From Cephalotus follicularis (lineage: Eukaryota; Streptophyta; Magnoliopsida; Oxalidales; Cephalotaceae), in NCBI GenBank assembly GCA_001972305.1, contig BDDD01000021.1, positions 496,001 through 560,000 on the forward strand: 64,000 bases of DNA. The letters run 5' to 3'. This document shows, piece after piece, positions 47,099 through 57,655 of this stretch. The notes below the pieces were generated by a model, which was not told the origin of the DNA, did no database searches, and saw nothing but the letters and a program-made list of their open reading frames with translations. Each line of letters begins with the position of its first letter. Within the stretch, counting starts at the first letter, position 1. The translations under genes were made by a program, and so were the position numbers.

Positions 47099-48900
47099 AC
47101 TAGCAACCTAGATAAGGAAATATGCGTTGAGTCAGCATCTATTCCAGTTTTAATATATGACAACCATAACACTTGGTCTTTAGTGCTTATGGTCCCTCCC
47201 ACTATTTTAATCGTATCCCATACCCCCATATGGAATTCGCGAAGTCCAACTTCCTAGTGGGGATTGGAATCCATCGCAATCATATTATAACCTCAGCTAG
47301 GGCATGACAAACTATAATATATCCAATGGGTAGGCTTTCTTGCCAATTTGTATCCAATACAAGATCCAATCATAGTATTCAGCCTTAGATTCAATATGGC
47401 CTCAGCTAGGGCATGACAAACCATCAGAATCTCGATAAGTCAGGTACCCACAATTTCATTGGAATGCACTAGTTTTAACACCCACACGTAGGCGTGTCCA
47501 AGTGCTAAAACATAGCTACCCTTTGCGGTGCCCAACACCGACGTTGACATAATATCCCCAAGTCATCAGCATCAGCTAGGGCATGACAAACCAACAACCC
47601 AGGAACACTACTCAACAAAAATTGTGGAAGGCCACGGGGAACCACTCCATGGGTTCCTACGTTAAGACTTATTATTGCATTGAGGAAATTTGCGGTCTCA
47701 AATTTTAATTACCAAGCCAATAATTAATTCATTGGTTATATTACCCAATTCCAATTAATTACGGCTTATCATGCAAGACGTGTATCTTATGCACCTTGGA
47801 CATATTTCTAAAATATGTCAATGGATCTTGGCAAGGACATTATATGCAATGACTTGAGCCCAAAGTCATTACAAGGTCTTCCTAGGTGTAAAGATTTAAA
47901 TCTATTTATTACAACATTAACCATGTATACATGGCCTTCAAAAGTCTTGTACTTCATTTCTCCTTTCCTCCATCTCTCCTTGCAAGGTCTTCTTTTACAA
48001 AAAGAACAATACATTTTCGAAAGGAAAATTACATTTTAAAAATTACAAGGAGAAATACAAACGTAAGGATAAATAAATGGTGCACGCGGACACCTTATTA
48101 CAGACCTTTAAAGATAATAAATAAATTAAAACCATCCACACAAAGAAAACCATAAACTAGGTCTATGTCCTTTTCGGGCCATCCATTGTGCATAAGATCT
48201 ATATAATATCGAATATAATAAAACCACAAATAAAACAAATGCCATTTATGATAACCAATTACACAATTTAATTCAATGATTGTTAATTGATCAAACTCCC
48301 ACTAAATCAAGCAATGATTTTTAATCTTCCAAGTGCCAAAATGTATAAAATCCAATTTTATACAAAAACAGTTTTTATTTATTTATAAAATACGTCGACG
48401 CCTAACCAACGGCATCGACGTGTTTTCTGGAAAAACATGAATAAGGCGTCGATGCAAAAATAGAGCATCAATGCGTTTCATAAGAACAGTTGAAAAAGGC
48501 GTCGACGTACACCAAGAACATCGACGCTTTTTCTGGAAAAGATGATCAAGACATAGACGTCTTTTCTAGAACGTCGACGTCTAGCCTGGGAATTTGAACA
48601 TGACATCGACGTCTATAGCCCCCTGGGCAATTTCTACATTTCGAAAAATGCTAAAATCAATAGTTTAGGCTATGGAATACCATTCTGGAATTCCAAAATG
48701 CACTATGCATGTTCCAAACTTTATTCTAAACACATTTAAACAACATTCCCAGTATAAAAACACATTGAAATTCAATTTCATGCAATTTTCATTAAGGCAC
48801 TTAGAAAATTTAGTTTGATCACAAAAACACATCCAATGATTAAACTATTAATCAGTACATCATCTAAGGCATACATATTCAATTAAGGATGATGTGAGAC
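47099..48900 (-). other. Element K long untranslated leader
   Basis: About 1.8 kb between the primer site and gag. It contains three copies of a 20-base motif TCAGCTAGGGCATGACAAAC (47293, 47402, 47574) and a GTCGACGC-type array (about 48390-48620). The part next to the LTR (48660-48900) matches E's leader. I see no protein in it. Confidence 0.7.
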
Positions 48901-48912
48901 GCTCTGATACCA
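48901..48912 (-). other. Element K primer binding site
   Basis: Minus strand TGGTATCAGAGC, one base from the 5' LTR, a perfect initiator-Met type site with the same spacing as in E. Confidence 0.92.
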
Positions 48913-48913
48913 C

Positions 48914-50432
48914 TGATGAAATCGAATATACCGAAACCAATGTCAAAATGGACTTAGGGTGTAAGGGTGTAGAATAAAATTTTAAACAACAATCATGGTA
49001 GCGGAATAACACCCTATAAAACAAAACTAGTCCATATTGACACGTCCGCAGATCACATGGATCACCACAGAATCTACAAAATTGAATTGGTGTCACCATT
49101 GCAAACAATGGTGACACACAAGCATGGCAAGAAGAAGAGGGACCAAAGATAATACCAGTGGGTGAAGGCTCCTTCCTTCTTTGTCGCTACAAGCTTGAGT
49201 AGATTCCTCTTGATGTTCTCCAAGCCTTAGGAACAGTAAGCAATCCAACCAGCATAAACAAAGTGTATGAACTCACTCACTCTTTCACTTAGCCTTGAAA
49301 AGGAGTATTGATTATGACCAATGAAGTCAATAATCAATCCACCCTAGATAAGCCTTGCTTGGTGTATATCAGATGAAGGAACACACAATCTACAGAGAGA
49401 ATCGAAGCCTCTTGCCCAGCAAAAATGTCTCAACTTCTCTTACTCTCTCTTTTTGCAGAAAAGCTTAATACCAGCTTCTTACTGTCACTCCCAATCTCCC
49501 ATTCATTCAGGATCATGGCCTTCACTCCCTAGGAGTCCGAAGCCATGATTCCCACGTTTCTAAAACGTATAAAAACAAGAGAAACCGGCAAAGTATGTGA
49601 GAGAAGTAGTGCCCACAAAGTGATATCGTGCACTGGTTGCACGTTATGCTCAAAGACGTCGACTCCTTCCAAAAGACGTCGACGCCTATGCAACGTGGCA
49701 CTAAAGCACATCGATGCTTTCTAAAAGACATCGACGTCTTTATCAGAGATAAGCATCGACGTCTTTCTAAAAGACATCGACGCCTTTTGGCCAGTGAAGC
49801 ATAAAGAGTCTAACTCTTTCAGTGGTTTCATGTATCCTTCGAATATTGGTTAAGTACGATCAAACATATGTGTTTCCACAAAATGTAAAATCCACGCAAC
49901 CGATATTTGACACCAAAACTTAATATGTGTAACATATTAAAGATCTAATCATTATAAGGCAGGGACCCTTTAAAATCTCGGTTAAAACGAGAGGTGTTCA
50001 TAAATTACTGAAATACCCCTAGGGTTCGGTTTAGCCATTCTAAATAGTCCTCGACCATTTAAATGCTCTAGGAATAATATCGAATATTATCCAGATGGAA
50101 AAATTAATCTAATTAATTTTCCCACACCTCAATAACCATAGATTTTCTAAGTCGTCGGTTCGCGTGTACTATAATCCCTTGTCATGTTTGGCCCCGATTG
50201 AGGTCTAGGGTAAGGATATGTGTCAGCCCTAGATAGAACCTCAATGGCTAAAATATCTGATCATTACTAGGACCTTTGGTAAACTCTCCGGAAATCTAAT
50301 TTCCAGTCTATCTCAACCTTGGCCAAGGATTTCATAAGTCCAAAGTATAATCAGACCATAATAGGGCCGATCACCTTCGCTTAGGTGTGGCAATCCCATA
50401 TTGCGCACTCACTTATATTCGTATAGATTCGA
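48914..50432 (-). repeat. Element K right (5') LTR, truncated
   Basis: It matches 44480-46019 closely and E's LTR on the other strand. It stops at about 50432 in the TAGATTCGAT block, where H's LTR resumes. The motif array is at about 49655-49795. Confidence 0.9.
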
Positions 50433-50485
50433 TTGTGAGAGAGCTTGAGAGGTTGGCCCTTTTAAGGGAATTTGTGTGGCTAACA
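50433..50485 (-). repeat. Element H 5' LTR, outer end
   Basis: On the minus strand it starts TGTTAGCCACACAAATTCCC, a typical Copia LTR start. The assignment to H is by position only. Confidence 0.55.
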
Positions 50486-51015
50486 TTGACTTAAGTCATG
50501 TGGTTCACAATAACGGCGGGCCTATACTACAAAACTCAGATTAAATGAACTCGAACAATAATAGAATATATATGTATACACAAATAATATAACAAGGAGT
50601 ATGAAATACTCCAATCCAATCAATAATAATGCAGTACAATGTTAAATTTATACCACAAGTGCGCGGTTGTGCATTAACGAATCAAACACTAGGAAATCAA
50701 GTTAAATTAATTTTAATCTATTCAACCTAGGCATATTATACAAAATTGAGATCCAATTATGAAAACTACTCCTAAAAATGCAAAACTAAACTAATTTATT
50801 AAAACATCAACTAAAGGCGTCGACACTTTGTCAAGGCGTCGACGTAAATAAATGTAAAGCAGGAAAGCGTCGATCAAACTATGAATTATCAAAGCAGTAA
50901 ATACAACTAAATAAAATATGCAAGAGAAAAGCGGTTTTAGGGTATAGAAACTCACTATATATTATATTGAACAACTCACTTACTTGATTGATCAGACCTT
51001 GATAACCAACGACCG

Positions 51016-51166
51016 CTAGGTCGATACGAAGTGCAACTATGATGATAAATCGTATGAGTAGTCATGCTAGGTCTATACGGAGTGTGGCAGCGGTGACAAA
51101 TCGTATGAGTATACATGCTAGGTCTATACGGAGTGTGTTCGTTGTGACAAACCGTATGAGTAAACT
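51016..51166. repeat. Three tandem 51-base repeats
   Basis: Units start at 51016, 51067 and 51118. Each has CTAGGTCTATACGGAGTG, then GTGACAAATCGTATGAGTA. They lie downstream of the TATA box, so in the transcribed part of L's LTR. Confidence 0.92.
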
Positions 51167-51460
51167 CCATTGATTGCATTAAAAACCATTTATTCAGCAA
51201 CTTTCATATTCACCGAGAAAGTGTTTGTGGATTTTAATCAGACAGACAAAGTGTGTGTGAAGGCAGAAAATTGAAGAACAAATCAAAACTTCAAGGATTT
51301 TATTAATGGAGTTGAATCAATACAATCTAGAATTTGTTCTGATCCAAAAAACCTTTAAAAGTTAGCTACTAAACATTGAATAAAAATTAAACAAAAGAAG
51401 AAAACTAATGGTGGCAAAGCTTGTCATTAGCTTGTTCACATTGTTATTCTGACCTACCTC

Positions 51461-51470
51461 TCTATTTATA
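51461..51470 (-). promoter_or_regulatory. TATA box of the L LTR
   Basis: Minus strand TATAAATAGA, directly followed by GAGAGG and located just downstream of the GTCGACGC array. It is a good plant Pol II core promoter by sequence and position. Confidence 0.7.
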
Positions 51471-52155
51471 CATAAAATAAAAGGAAAGAGTTTAACCTGC
51501 ATAAAATTGTTTAAGGAAATAATTACAAGCATAAAACTTTCCATTTTTGCTATCAGGCGTCGTAAGCGTCGACGCTTACGTCTTGCGTGTCGACGGTTTG
51601 GCTTTGCGTTGACGCTTTGGTACGTTGAAGTGCTAAGCATCGACTCGTATCTTGCATTATGAGGCATACTTGAGTGTTAAGCGTCAACGCTTACAAGCAA
51701 GGCGTCGACGCTTAACTCGTGAAGGCAGGATACGTTGACGTCGTGATCATTACATGTTAACGTTTAAGCTACTGTTTGATTTGTGCATTTTTGGCGTTGA
51801 CGTCTTGATCATAGCGTTGACGCCTAAACATTGATTTCCCAGCACGTTGATGCCAAATGGATTGGTGTTGAGGAAAATCATGAAACTGCAGAATTGTTCA
51901 CCATGAAGTGTAAAGCATCAACGCTTCTATTGTACCCGTCAGCGCTTAAGAGTTAGGCATCGCCGCTTAAAGTCTAGGCGTCGATGCTTTGCTCTATTTT
52001 CTGTATATTTTTCACCAATTTAGCTCATTCTTCATGCACTTTGGTCTTTTTGGCCTTGTACCTGAAAATCAACATAACACAACCAAAGTAGTATATTCCA
52101 AGCATACAAATATCACAAATAAATCATGAAAAACAACACATTTTTATGCTAAACA

Positions 52156-53389
52156 AATACCCCCATACTAAACTAACACAAAGACACAAACAAACCAGAA
52201 ACTAAGAAAAGAAGACAAAAACTAAAACCATAACTCACTTTCGTAGGAATCACGATTGCATTTAGTATATGCAACAAGCCGTTAAACCCCTAGGTGGCCC
52301 AAGTGGACGAGTTTTGTCTCGTGAGTGTTTTCCAATGAATAAACACACAAAATTCAGTTCATCAAAACTTTGATGATAGGCAAAATGTATCTCTACTTAA
52401 AAATTCGTAGAACACCCCCATACTTGAATTTTAATATCTCGTTTCAAGTTCTTGAATCAAAACACATCTCAATTAAGGAGGTTTACCAAAATTTTCTATT
52501 TTTTTCCACAATATATATATATACCAATCAAGATATGCATTCTTAGCAACATAAAATCCTACTTTGGAGTTAGACAAAAGAACTTTTAGCACACACACAC
52601 ACACACAAATATATGATATTTCTCTTTCTTTCTTTTCTTTTTCTTTTGCTTTATTCAAACTTATTCCTCCACTACCTTTCCATCTGAATTGTCATGGATG
52701 GAGCAAACACCAGACATCCAAAGTACTAAGTAGCTTAAGAATTTGCAATTCGCACATACAACAACGAAAACTTTACCAAATTAAATTCGTGAAATGTCTT
52801 AGCCTTTTACGATTTCTAAAAGATCCATGTAGCGAGCTTTCGACCAATTACTCTCAAACCAGTTGGCTTTAAGGAACTAGGTGTAGAACACCCGTAAGGC
52901 CTAATTACTCGAATCAATTAGGCTACAGACTAAGACTGAATTCAAAGAGGTAAAATAACTTTATTTTTCTTTTTCTTCTTTTTATTGCATATATATATAT
53001 GCAAGAACATCAATTTCATGTCCTCCTCCTCACTAAGATTTATGAAACTTTGAAAAAAAAAACACACAAGATTGGTTTATTTTTCTTTCATTTTTCTTTT
53101 TAATTATTGCACAAATTCCTACCTTGAGATGGATTACTTTTCTTTTCCTTGAAAACAAAATTTTTAGTATTTCTCCTATGGGGTTTTCTATTATTTCTAA
53201 GTATATCAACATTTATTCCTACTTTCAAAATTTAAAATGAACTTTGGTCTAACCCCCACACACACACACACACACATACTTAAATTTTTGCATTGTCCTC
53301 AATGCAATAAAAACAACTAAAGAAAGAACAATGAATGATAAAAAATATAAGAAACAATGAAATACAATAAAGAACAAAAGGGGTAGGGT
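52156..53389 (-). other. Element L 3' untranslated region
   Basis: Noncoding AT-rich sequence between integrase and LTR, with CA runs (52591-52608 and about 53257-53276) and, read on the minus strand, the ATTGAGGACAATGCAAAAAT segment (about 53290) that follows integrase in many Athila/Tat elements. No extra reading frame, such as an env-like gene, is supported. Confidence 0.65.
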
Positions 53390-54863
53390 TTATTGAATAT
53401 GATCATGGAGGCTCGAAATAAAGAGGCTCATGAGGTCCATGGCCTCTTCCACCGATGCAGACGGAAACTCTAAAAATTTCATCAATCGTTGCCCATTTAC
53501 CTTGAACGCATCGTTAGTACGTGGCTTACAAATCTCAAAAACACCATGTGAGTAAATAGTTGTAACAATATAGTGACCATCCCAACAAGATCGCAGTTTT
53601 CCAGGAAACAAATGTAAACGAGAATGATATAAAAGTGCTTTGTCTCCTATTTTGAAATTTTTTTCGTAAAATACGCGCATCATGAAAGGCCTTGGTATTT
53701 GCTTTAGAAATCTTTGCATTGTCATAAGCATCATTTCATATCTCTTCCAACTCAGATAGTTGGAGAGAGCGATGACTACCCGTAGTGGAACGATCAAAAT
53801 CGAATTGCTTGATGGCCCAAAAGGCTCGATGTTCCAATTCCACTAGAAGATGACAAGCTTTACCGTATACAAGTCAGTAAGGAGATTGACCAATGTAAGT
53901 CTTGAAAGTGGTTCGATAAGCCCATAAAGCATCCACGAGTCGGGTTGACCAATCCTTTCGGCTAGGGTTGACCGTTTTTCCAGGATTTGCTTGATTTGGC
54001 GATTAGATACTTCAACTTGCCCACTTGTTTTGCGGATGATATGGTGTAGTGAGCTTGTGAATAACCCCATACCTTTTCATGAGAGCTTCGAAAGAGAGAT
54101 TACAAAAGTGGGTACCCCTATCACTAATGATGGCATGTGGGGTACCAAACCGAGAAAAGATATGTTCCTTGAGGAACTTGTCAACCATATAGTTGTCATT
54201 AGTTCTACAAGGAATTGCCTCTATCCATTTCGAAACATAGTCAACAGCCAAAAGGATATATAAATTCCCAAACGAATTGGGAAAATGACCCATGAAATCA
54301 ATGCCCCAAACATAAAAAATCTCTACTGTCAAAATCGGAGTTAAGGGCATTATATTTCTCTTAGTCACACGGCCTAGAGATTGACATGACGAACAAGCCC
54401 TACAGTATTGAAAAGCATCCTTAAAAATGGTCGGCCAATAAAAACCACATTTTAAAACCTTGGCCGCTGTCTTGATTGGGCCGAAATGGCCACCACACGC
54501 TTGATCATGACAAAAAGATAGAATTGAATGATGTTCATGATTAGAAACACACCGATGCATAATCTGGTCGGGACATGACTTAAAAAGATAAGGATCATCC
54601 CAGAAAAAGTGTTTCACTTGCGAGAGAAACCGATGCTTTTCTTGAGCAGACCACTTGGATGGTATGATTCCTATAACTAGATAATTAACTATATCAGCAT
54701 ACCATGGTTCACTCTCAATACGCATAAGCTGCTCGTCAGGAAAATTCTCATTTATCAGACCATTGCGCTCGGGTGCATTGGAAAGTCGGGATATGTGATC
54801 GGCAACCAAATTCTCCGTCCCTTTCTTATCACTAATTTCCATGTAAAATTCTCGAAGTAGCAA
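53390..54863 (-). pseudogene. Element L integrase remnant
   Basis: On the minus strand it includes the linker VADHISRLSN, the zinc domain (CHDQACGGHFG, CRACSSCQSLGR), the core with WGIDFMGHFPNSFGN, VDYVSKWIEAIPC, the RFGTPHAIISDRGTHF block and TTPYHPQNK, then the C-terminal domain (FKIGDKALLYHSRLHLFPGK, WDGHYIVTTIYSHGVFEI). No chromodomain follows, as expected for Athila. It has a few breaks. Confidence 0.92.
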
Positions 54864-55388
54864 AACCCATCGGATAAGTCACACTTTTGCATCCTTTTTG
54901 CCCACTAGATACTGAATCGTGGCATGATCAGTATAAACAATGACATGTGATCCTAAAAGGTACGATCGAAATTTTTTGAGTGCAAAGACCACAGCGAAAA
55001 ACTCCTTCTCGGTGGTCGTGTAATTTAATTGCACATCAGAAAGGGTCCTACTTGCATAGTAAACGACGTGAGGCAATTTATTCATCCTTTGCCCTAGAAC
55101 AGCTCCAATGGCATTGCCGGAAGAGTCACACATGATCTCAAAGGGCTTAGTCCAAATCGGTGCCTGAATGATAGGAGCATAGGTGAGATCATTCTTTAAG
55201 TGGTTAAACGGTTCAAGGGACTCATCAGAAAATACAAAATCTTGATCTTTCACTAGGAGTGAAGTCAAGGGTCGAGCCACCTTGCTAAAATCTTTGATAA
55301 ACCTACGATAAAAGCCAGCATGTCCGAGGAATGCTCAGATGTCTTTCACATTTCGAGGTGGAGGCAAATGTTTGATCACTTCTATTTT
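54864..55388 (-). pseudogene. Element L RNase H remnant
   Basis: On the minus strand it has [64 protein letters not shown] and [20 protein letters not shown]. These are the RT thumb and RNase H blocks of Athila elements. Fossil. Confidence 0.9.
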
Positions 55389-56100
55389 TTAACTATCGAC
55401 TTGAATTCCCTCTTTTGACACTATATGTCCAAGAATGATCCCATTCTTCACCATAAAATTGCACTTCTCCCAATTAAGCGCCAAAATTTTCTCCCTACTT
55501 CTTTCGAGTACTAATTTTAGATGATAAAGGCATTTAGAGAACGTGGAACCATGAACAGAGAAGTCATCCATAAATACTTCAAGAAAGTCCTCCACCATAT
55601 CAGAGAAGATACTCATCATGCACCACTGGAAAGTCGCGGGAGCATTGCAGAGGCCGAATGGCATGCGTTGATATGCAAATGTGCCAAAGGGGCATGTGAA
55701 TATGGTCTTCTCTTGATCTTCGGGGGTAATGGGAATTTGATTATATCCGGAGTACCCATCAAGAAAACAGAAATACTCATGACCAGCCAACCTATCCAGC
55801 ATTTGATCAATAAACGGAAGGGGAAAATGATCCTTCCAAGTGGCTGTATTCAACTTGCGATAGTTAATGCACACCCTCCATCCGGTTTGGATTTTAGTTG
55901 GAATTAAGTCATCGGTAGAGGATTGCACTACCGTCACTCCGGATTCTTTGGAACAATGTGGACTGGACTCACCCACTGGCTATCCGAGATGGGATAAATG
56001 ATCCCATTGTCCAACCCCTTCAAAATTTCTTTTGTATGGCTTCTTTCATCAAGGGATTTGCTCGTCACTAAGGTTCTCTAGAAGGTTTGGATCCCTCTAT
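55389..56100 (-). pseudogene. Element L reverse transcriptase remnant
   Basis: On the minus strand it has WRVCINYRKLNTAT, FCFLDGYSGYNQIPI, MPFGLCNAPATFQ and the catalytic VFMDDFSVHG, followed by GIILGHIVSKEGI. Fingers and palm are well preserved. The part upstream of 55976 is more decayed. Fossil. Confidence 0.92.
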
Positions 56101-56430
56101 TAGATTTATATGATGCTCGCAAACAGAAGGGCTAATTCCCTTGATGTCAGCCATTGTCCAATCAATTGTCTCATTATTTTCTTTGAGTAGGTGAATAGCC
56201 TCATCCTCCTGACTGGGAGTGAGATCAGACGATAGAAGAACAAGAAGAGTTTAGTTTTCACCTAAAAATGAATATTTCAATGTAGATGGTAATTATTTTA
56301 AATCAAGTTTCAGAGGCTCTTTGATTGATAGCTTAGGTATAGATGTGGACAAGGGGTCCACTGGTTCCAAAGGTTGCATACTAAACACATCAAACAAGTC
56401 ACCTCCATCCACATCCTCTAAATCCCGTAT
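56101..56430 (-). other. Element L protease-RT linker, decayed
   Basis: The position corresponds to the linker before RT in Athila pol. Acidic and Ser-rich stretches can be read on the minus strand, but no motif is certain. Confidence 0.5.
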
Positions 56431-56985
56431 TCATTCACTAAAGTTTTCATCAAAATCAATGTCAAAGACCATATCAATGTGATCAGGAATGGAATGAAGC
56501 GCGTGCACTTCATTAGATGACTGCTTTCCCAGACGGAAGACATTGAAGTCCACTGATGTGTTTACGAAGCTCAATCTCATCATCCCATTTTGGCAATTGA
56601 TTAAAGCATTACTAGTGGCCAAATATGGTTTACCAAGGATAATTGGTATTTGATCCTTTATATTATTCACAGGTTGGGTATCTAAGATGACAAAATCTAC
56701 AGGAAAGATAAACTCGCTAACCTTGATTAAAATGTCCTCAATTTCTCCTTTTTGGATTTTCACCGATCGATCCGCTGATTGCGATGTCATCATGGTCGGG
56801 CGTAACTCTCCTAAACCTAGCTGCTCATAAAAAAAATATGGCAACAAGTTGACACTTGCACCTAAATCAAGCAAGGCATGTTCAAATCTTGTATTGCTGA
56901 TGACACAAGAGATTGTTGGGCATCTGGGGTCTTTGTATTTTTGCACCATGGGTTGCGAAAGTGTCACACTAACTTTTGTAGTCAA
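56431..56985 (-). pseudogene. Element L protease remnant
   Basis: On the minus strand it has DPRCPTISCVISNTRFEHAL, then LLDLGASVNLLPY at the aspartic protease active-site position, VDFVILDTQP and PIILGKPYLATSNALI. This is the Athila-type protease block. Fossil. Confidence 0.88.
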
Positions 56986-57012
56986 GAAAGCCTTTTTCAG
57001 AGTCGAATGGAC

Positions 57013-57655
57013 TCACTTTTGCGTACATAAGTCTTTCAGAACTTTTGCATATGGAGGTATTTGGGCAATTATGGCCAGCAATGGAATATTGATTTGGACT
57101 TGTTTGAATGTTTCAGTTATCTTTTCCATTGCTGGGGCCTTGTTATTTTTCTCCAACCTTTTTAGAAAAGGAGCTGCGGGAACATATGTGCGTTCGGGTG
57201 TTGCCGCTGGTTGTTCCTTTTCTTCATCTTTTTCTGCCCTTGATTCCTCATTTAAGTTTTTTGGTTGGGAAGAGGGATCTCCCGACTGCTCACTTGATGT
57301 TGCAGCTGGATGATATTCATTGCCACTCCTAAGGGCATTGATTGAATTACTTGGATTTGATTGCCCCGAGGTTGAAGAAGAGACTTGCAGATTTGGTATT
57401 GGGTGGATATGAGAGTGATTATTCATGGCTGTCCTAGGATTCGAGTCTTACTGAGAAGGCATCTTGCCTTTCTCTCTTGCTTGCAACGTAGATGCTAGTT
57501 GAGAGATGTGCTTCTCCATATTGTGCTGACTAGTCATTACGGTGCTCATAAGAAGCTCCATGCTCTTTTCTAGCAAGAAAATCCTAGACGTGTCTTCCCC
57601 TTGGTTCAACAATCCATATGGTTGTTGATTTTTGAATTGATTTTAAAGTGGGAAG
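57013..57655 (-). pseudogene. Element L gag remnant, C-terminal part
   Basis: On the minus strand a Gln/Asn-rich stretch with MEKHISQLASTLQAREKG (about 57470-57530) leads to an acidic linker and then PERTYVPAAPFLKRLEK and FKQVQINIPLLAIIAQIPPY, ending in KVLKDLCTQK. These are hallmarks of the Athila gag C-terminus. M interrupts the upstream part at 57656. Confidence 0.85.
57651..57655. repeat. Probable target site duplication of M, left copy (GGAAG)
   Basis: The five bases before TGTAATACCC. The right copy would lie beyond the window, so this is a prediction. Confidence 0.5.

Larger units (their letters stand above)
44480..50432 (-). mobile_element. Element K: Copia element of the E family, gag only, inserted in the H LTR
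   Basis: The left (3') LTR is 44480-46019 and the right (5') LTR is 48914-50432, both clear matches to E's LTRs on the other strand. The primer site (48901-48912) is perfect. The internal region has a 1.8 kb leader, gag with a UBN2 domain and zinc knuckle, and part of the protease, then joins the left LTR. Integrase, RT and RNase H are missing. Both LTRs lack the first 600-630 bases present in E. GATAT at 44475-44479 may be the left target copy. No right copy survives. About 7 differences were counted in 165 aligned LTR bases. Broken. Confidence 0.88.
33240..50485 (-). mobile_element. Element H: Copia (SIRE/Maximus-like) retrotransposon, interrupted and truncated
   Basis: This minus-strand element has a 5' LTR at 43188-44479 plus 50433-50485 (TGTTAGCCAC start at 50485). 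Its primer site is at 43174-43185. Gag begins at 43127 and is interrupted at 42908 by solo LTR G, resuming at 35336. Zinc knuckle sequence is near 34080-34130 and an integrase piece at about 33374-33754. Nothing beyond the integrase core is found on the left, where another LTR fragment begins. The GAG-pre-integrase region is replaced by a TA tract. Sequence of gag and integrase resembles SIRE/Maximus Copia elements. It is broken many times and 3'-truncated. Confidence 0.8.
50486..52155 (-). repeat. Element L 3' LTR, borders approximate
   Basis: On the minus strand TGTTTAGCATAAAAATG (52155) follows a G-rich tract like a polypurine tract (about 52157-52168). Downstream lie a GCGTCGACGC-type array (52000-51555), a TATAAATAGA box (51461-51470) and a three-unit 51-base tandem repeat (51016-51166). 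The inner end may be the TTAAGTCA at about 50487, next to H. No second copy confirms it. Confidence 0.6.
50486..57655 (-). mobile_element. Element L: Athila-type Gypsy retrotransposon
   Basis: This minus-strand element reads from right to left: gag C-terminus, protease, RT, RNase H, integrase, a long 3' untranslated region and a 3' LTR. Gag is cut at 57656 by element M and continues beyond the window. The RT (CINYRKLNTAT, FMDDFSVHG), RNase H ([20 protein letters not shown]) and integrase wording are those of the Athila clade, which lacks a chromodomain. It is broken, with roughly six to ten breaks in the visible part. Only one LTR is visible, so no age estimate is possible. Confidence 0.9.

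Noticed and set aside
52156-53389. Possible env-like gene between integrase and LTR of L
   Set aside because: Some Athila elements carry an env-like frame here, but I find no long frame, signal peptide or membrane segment on the minus strand.
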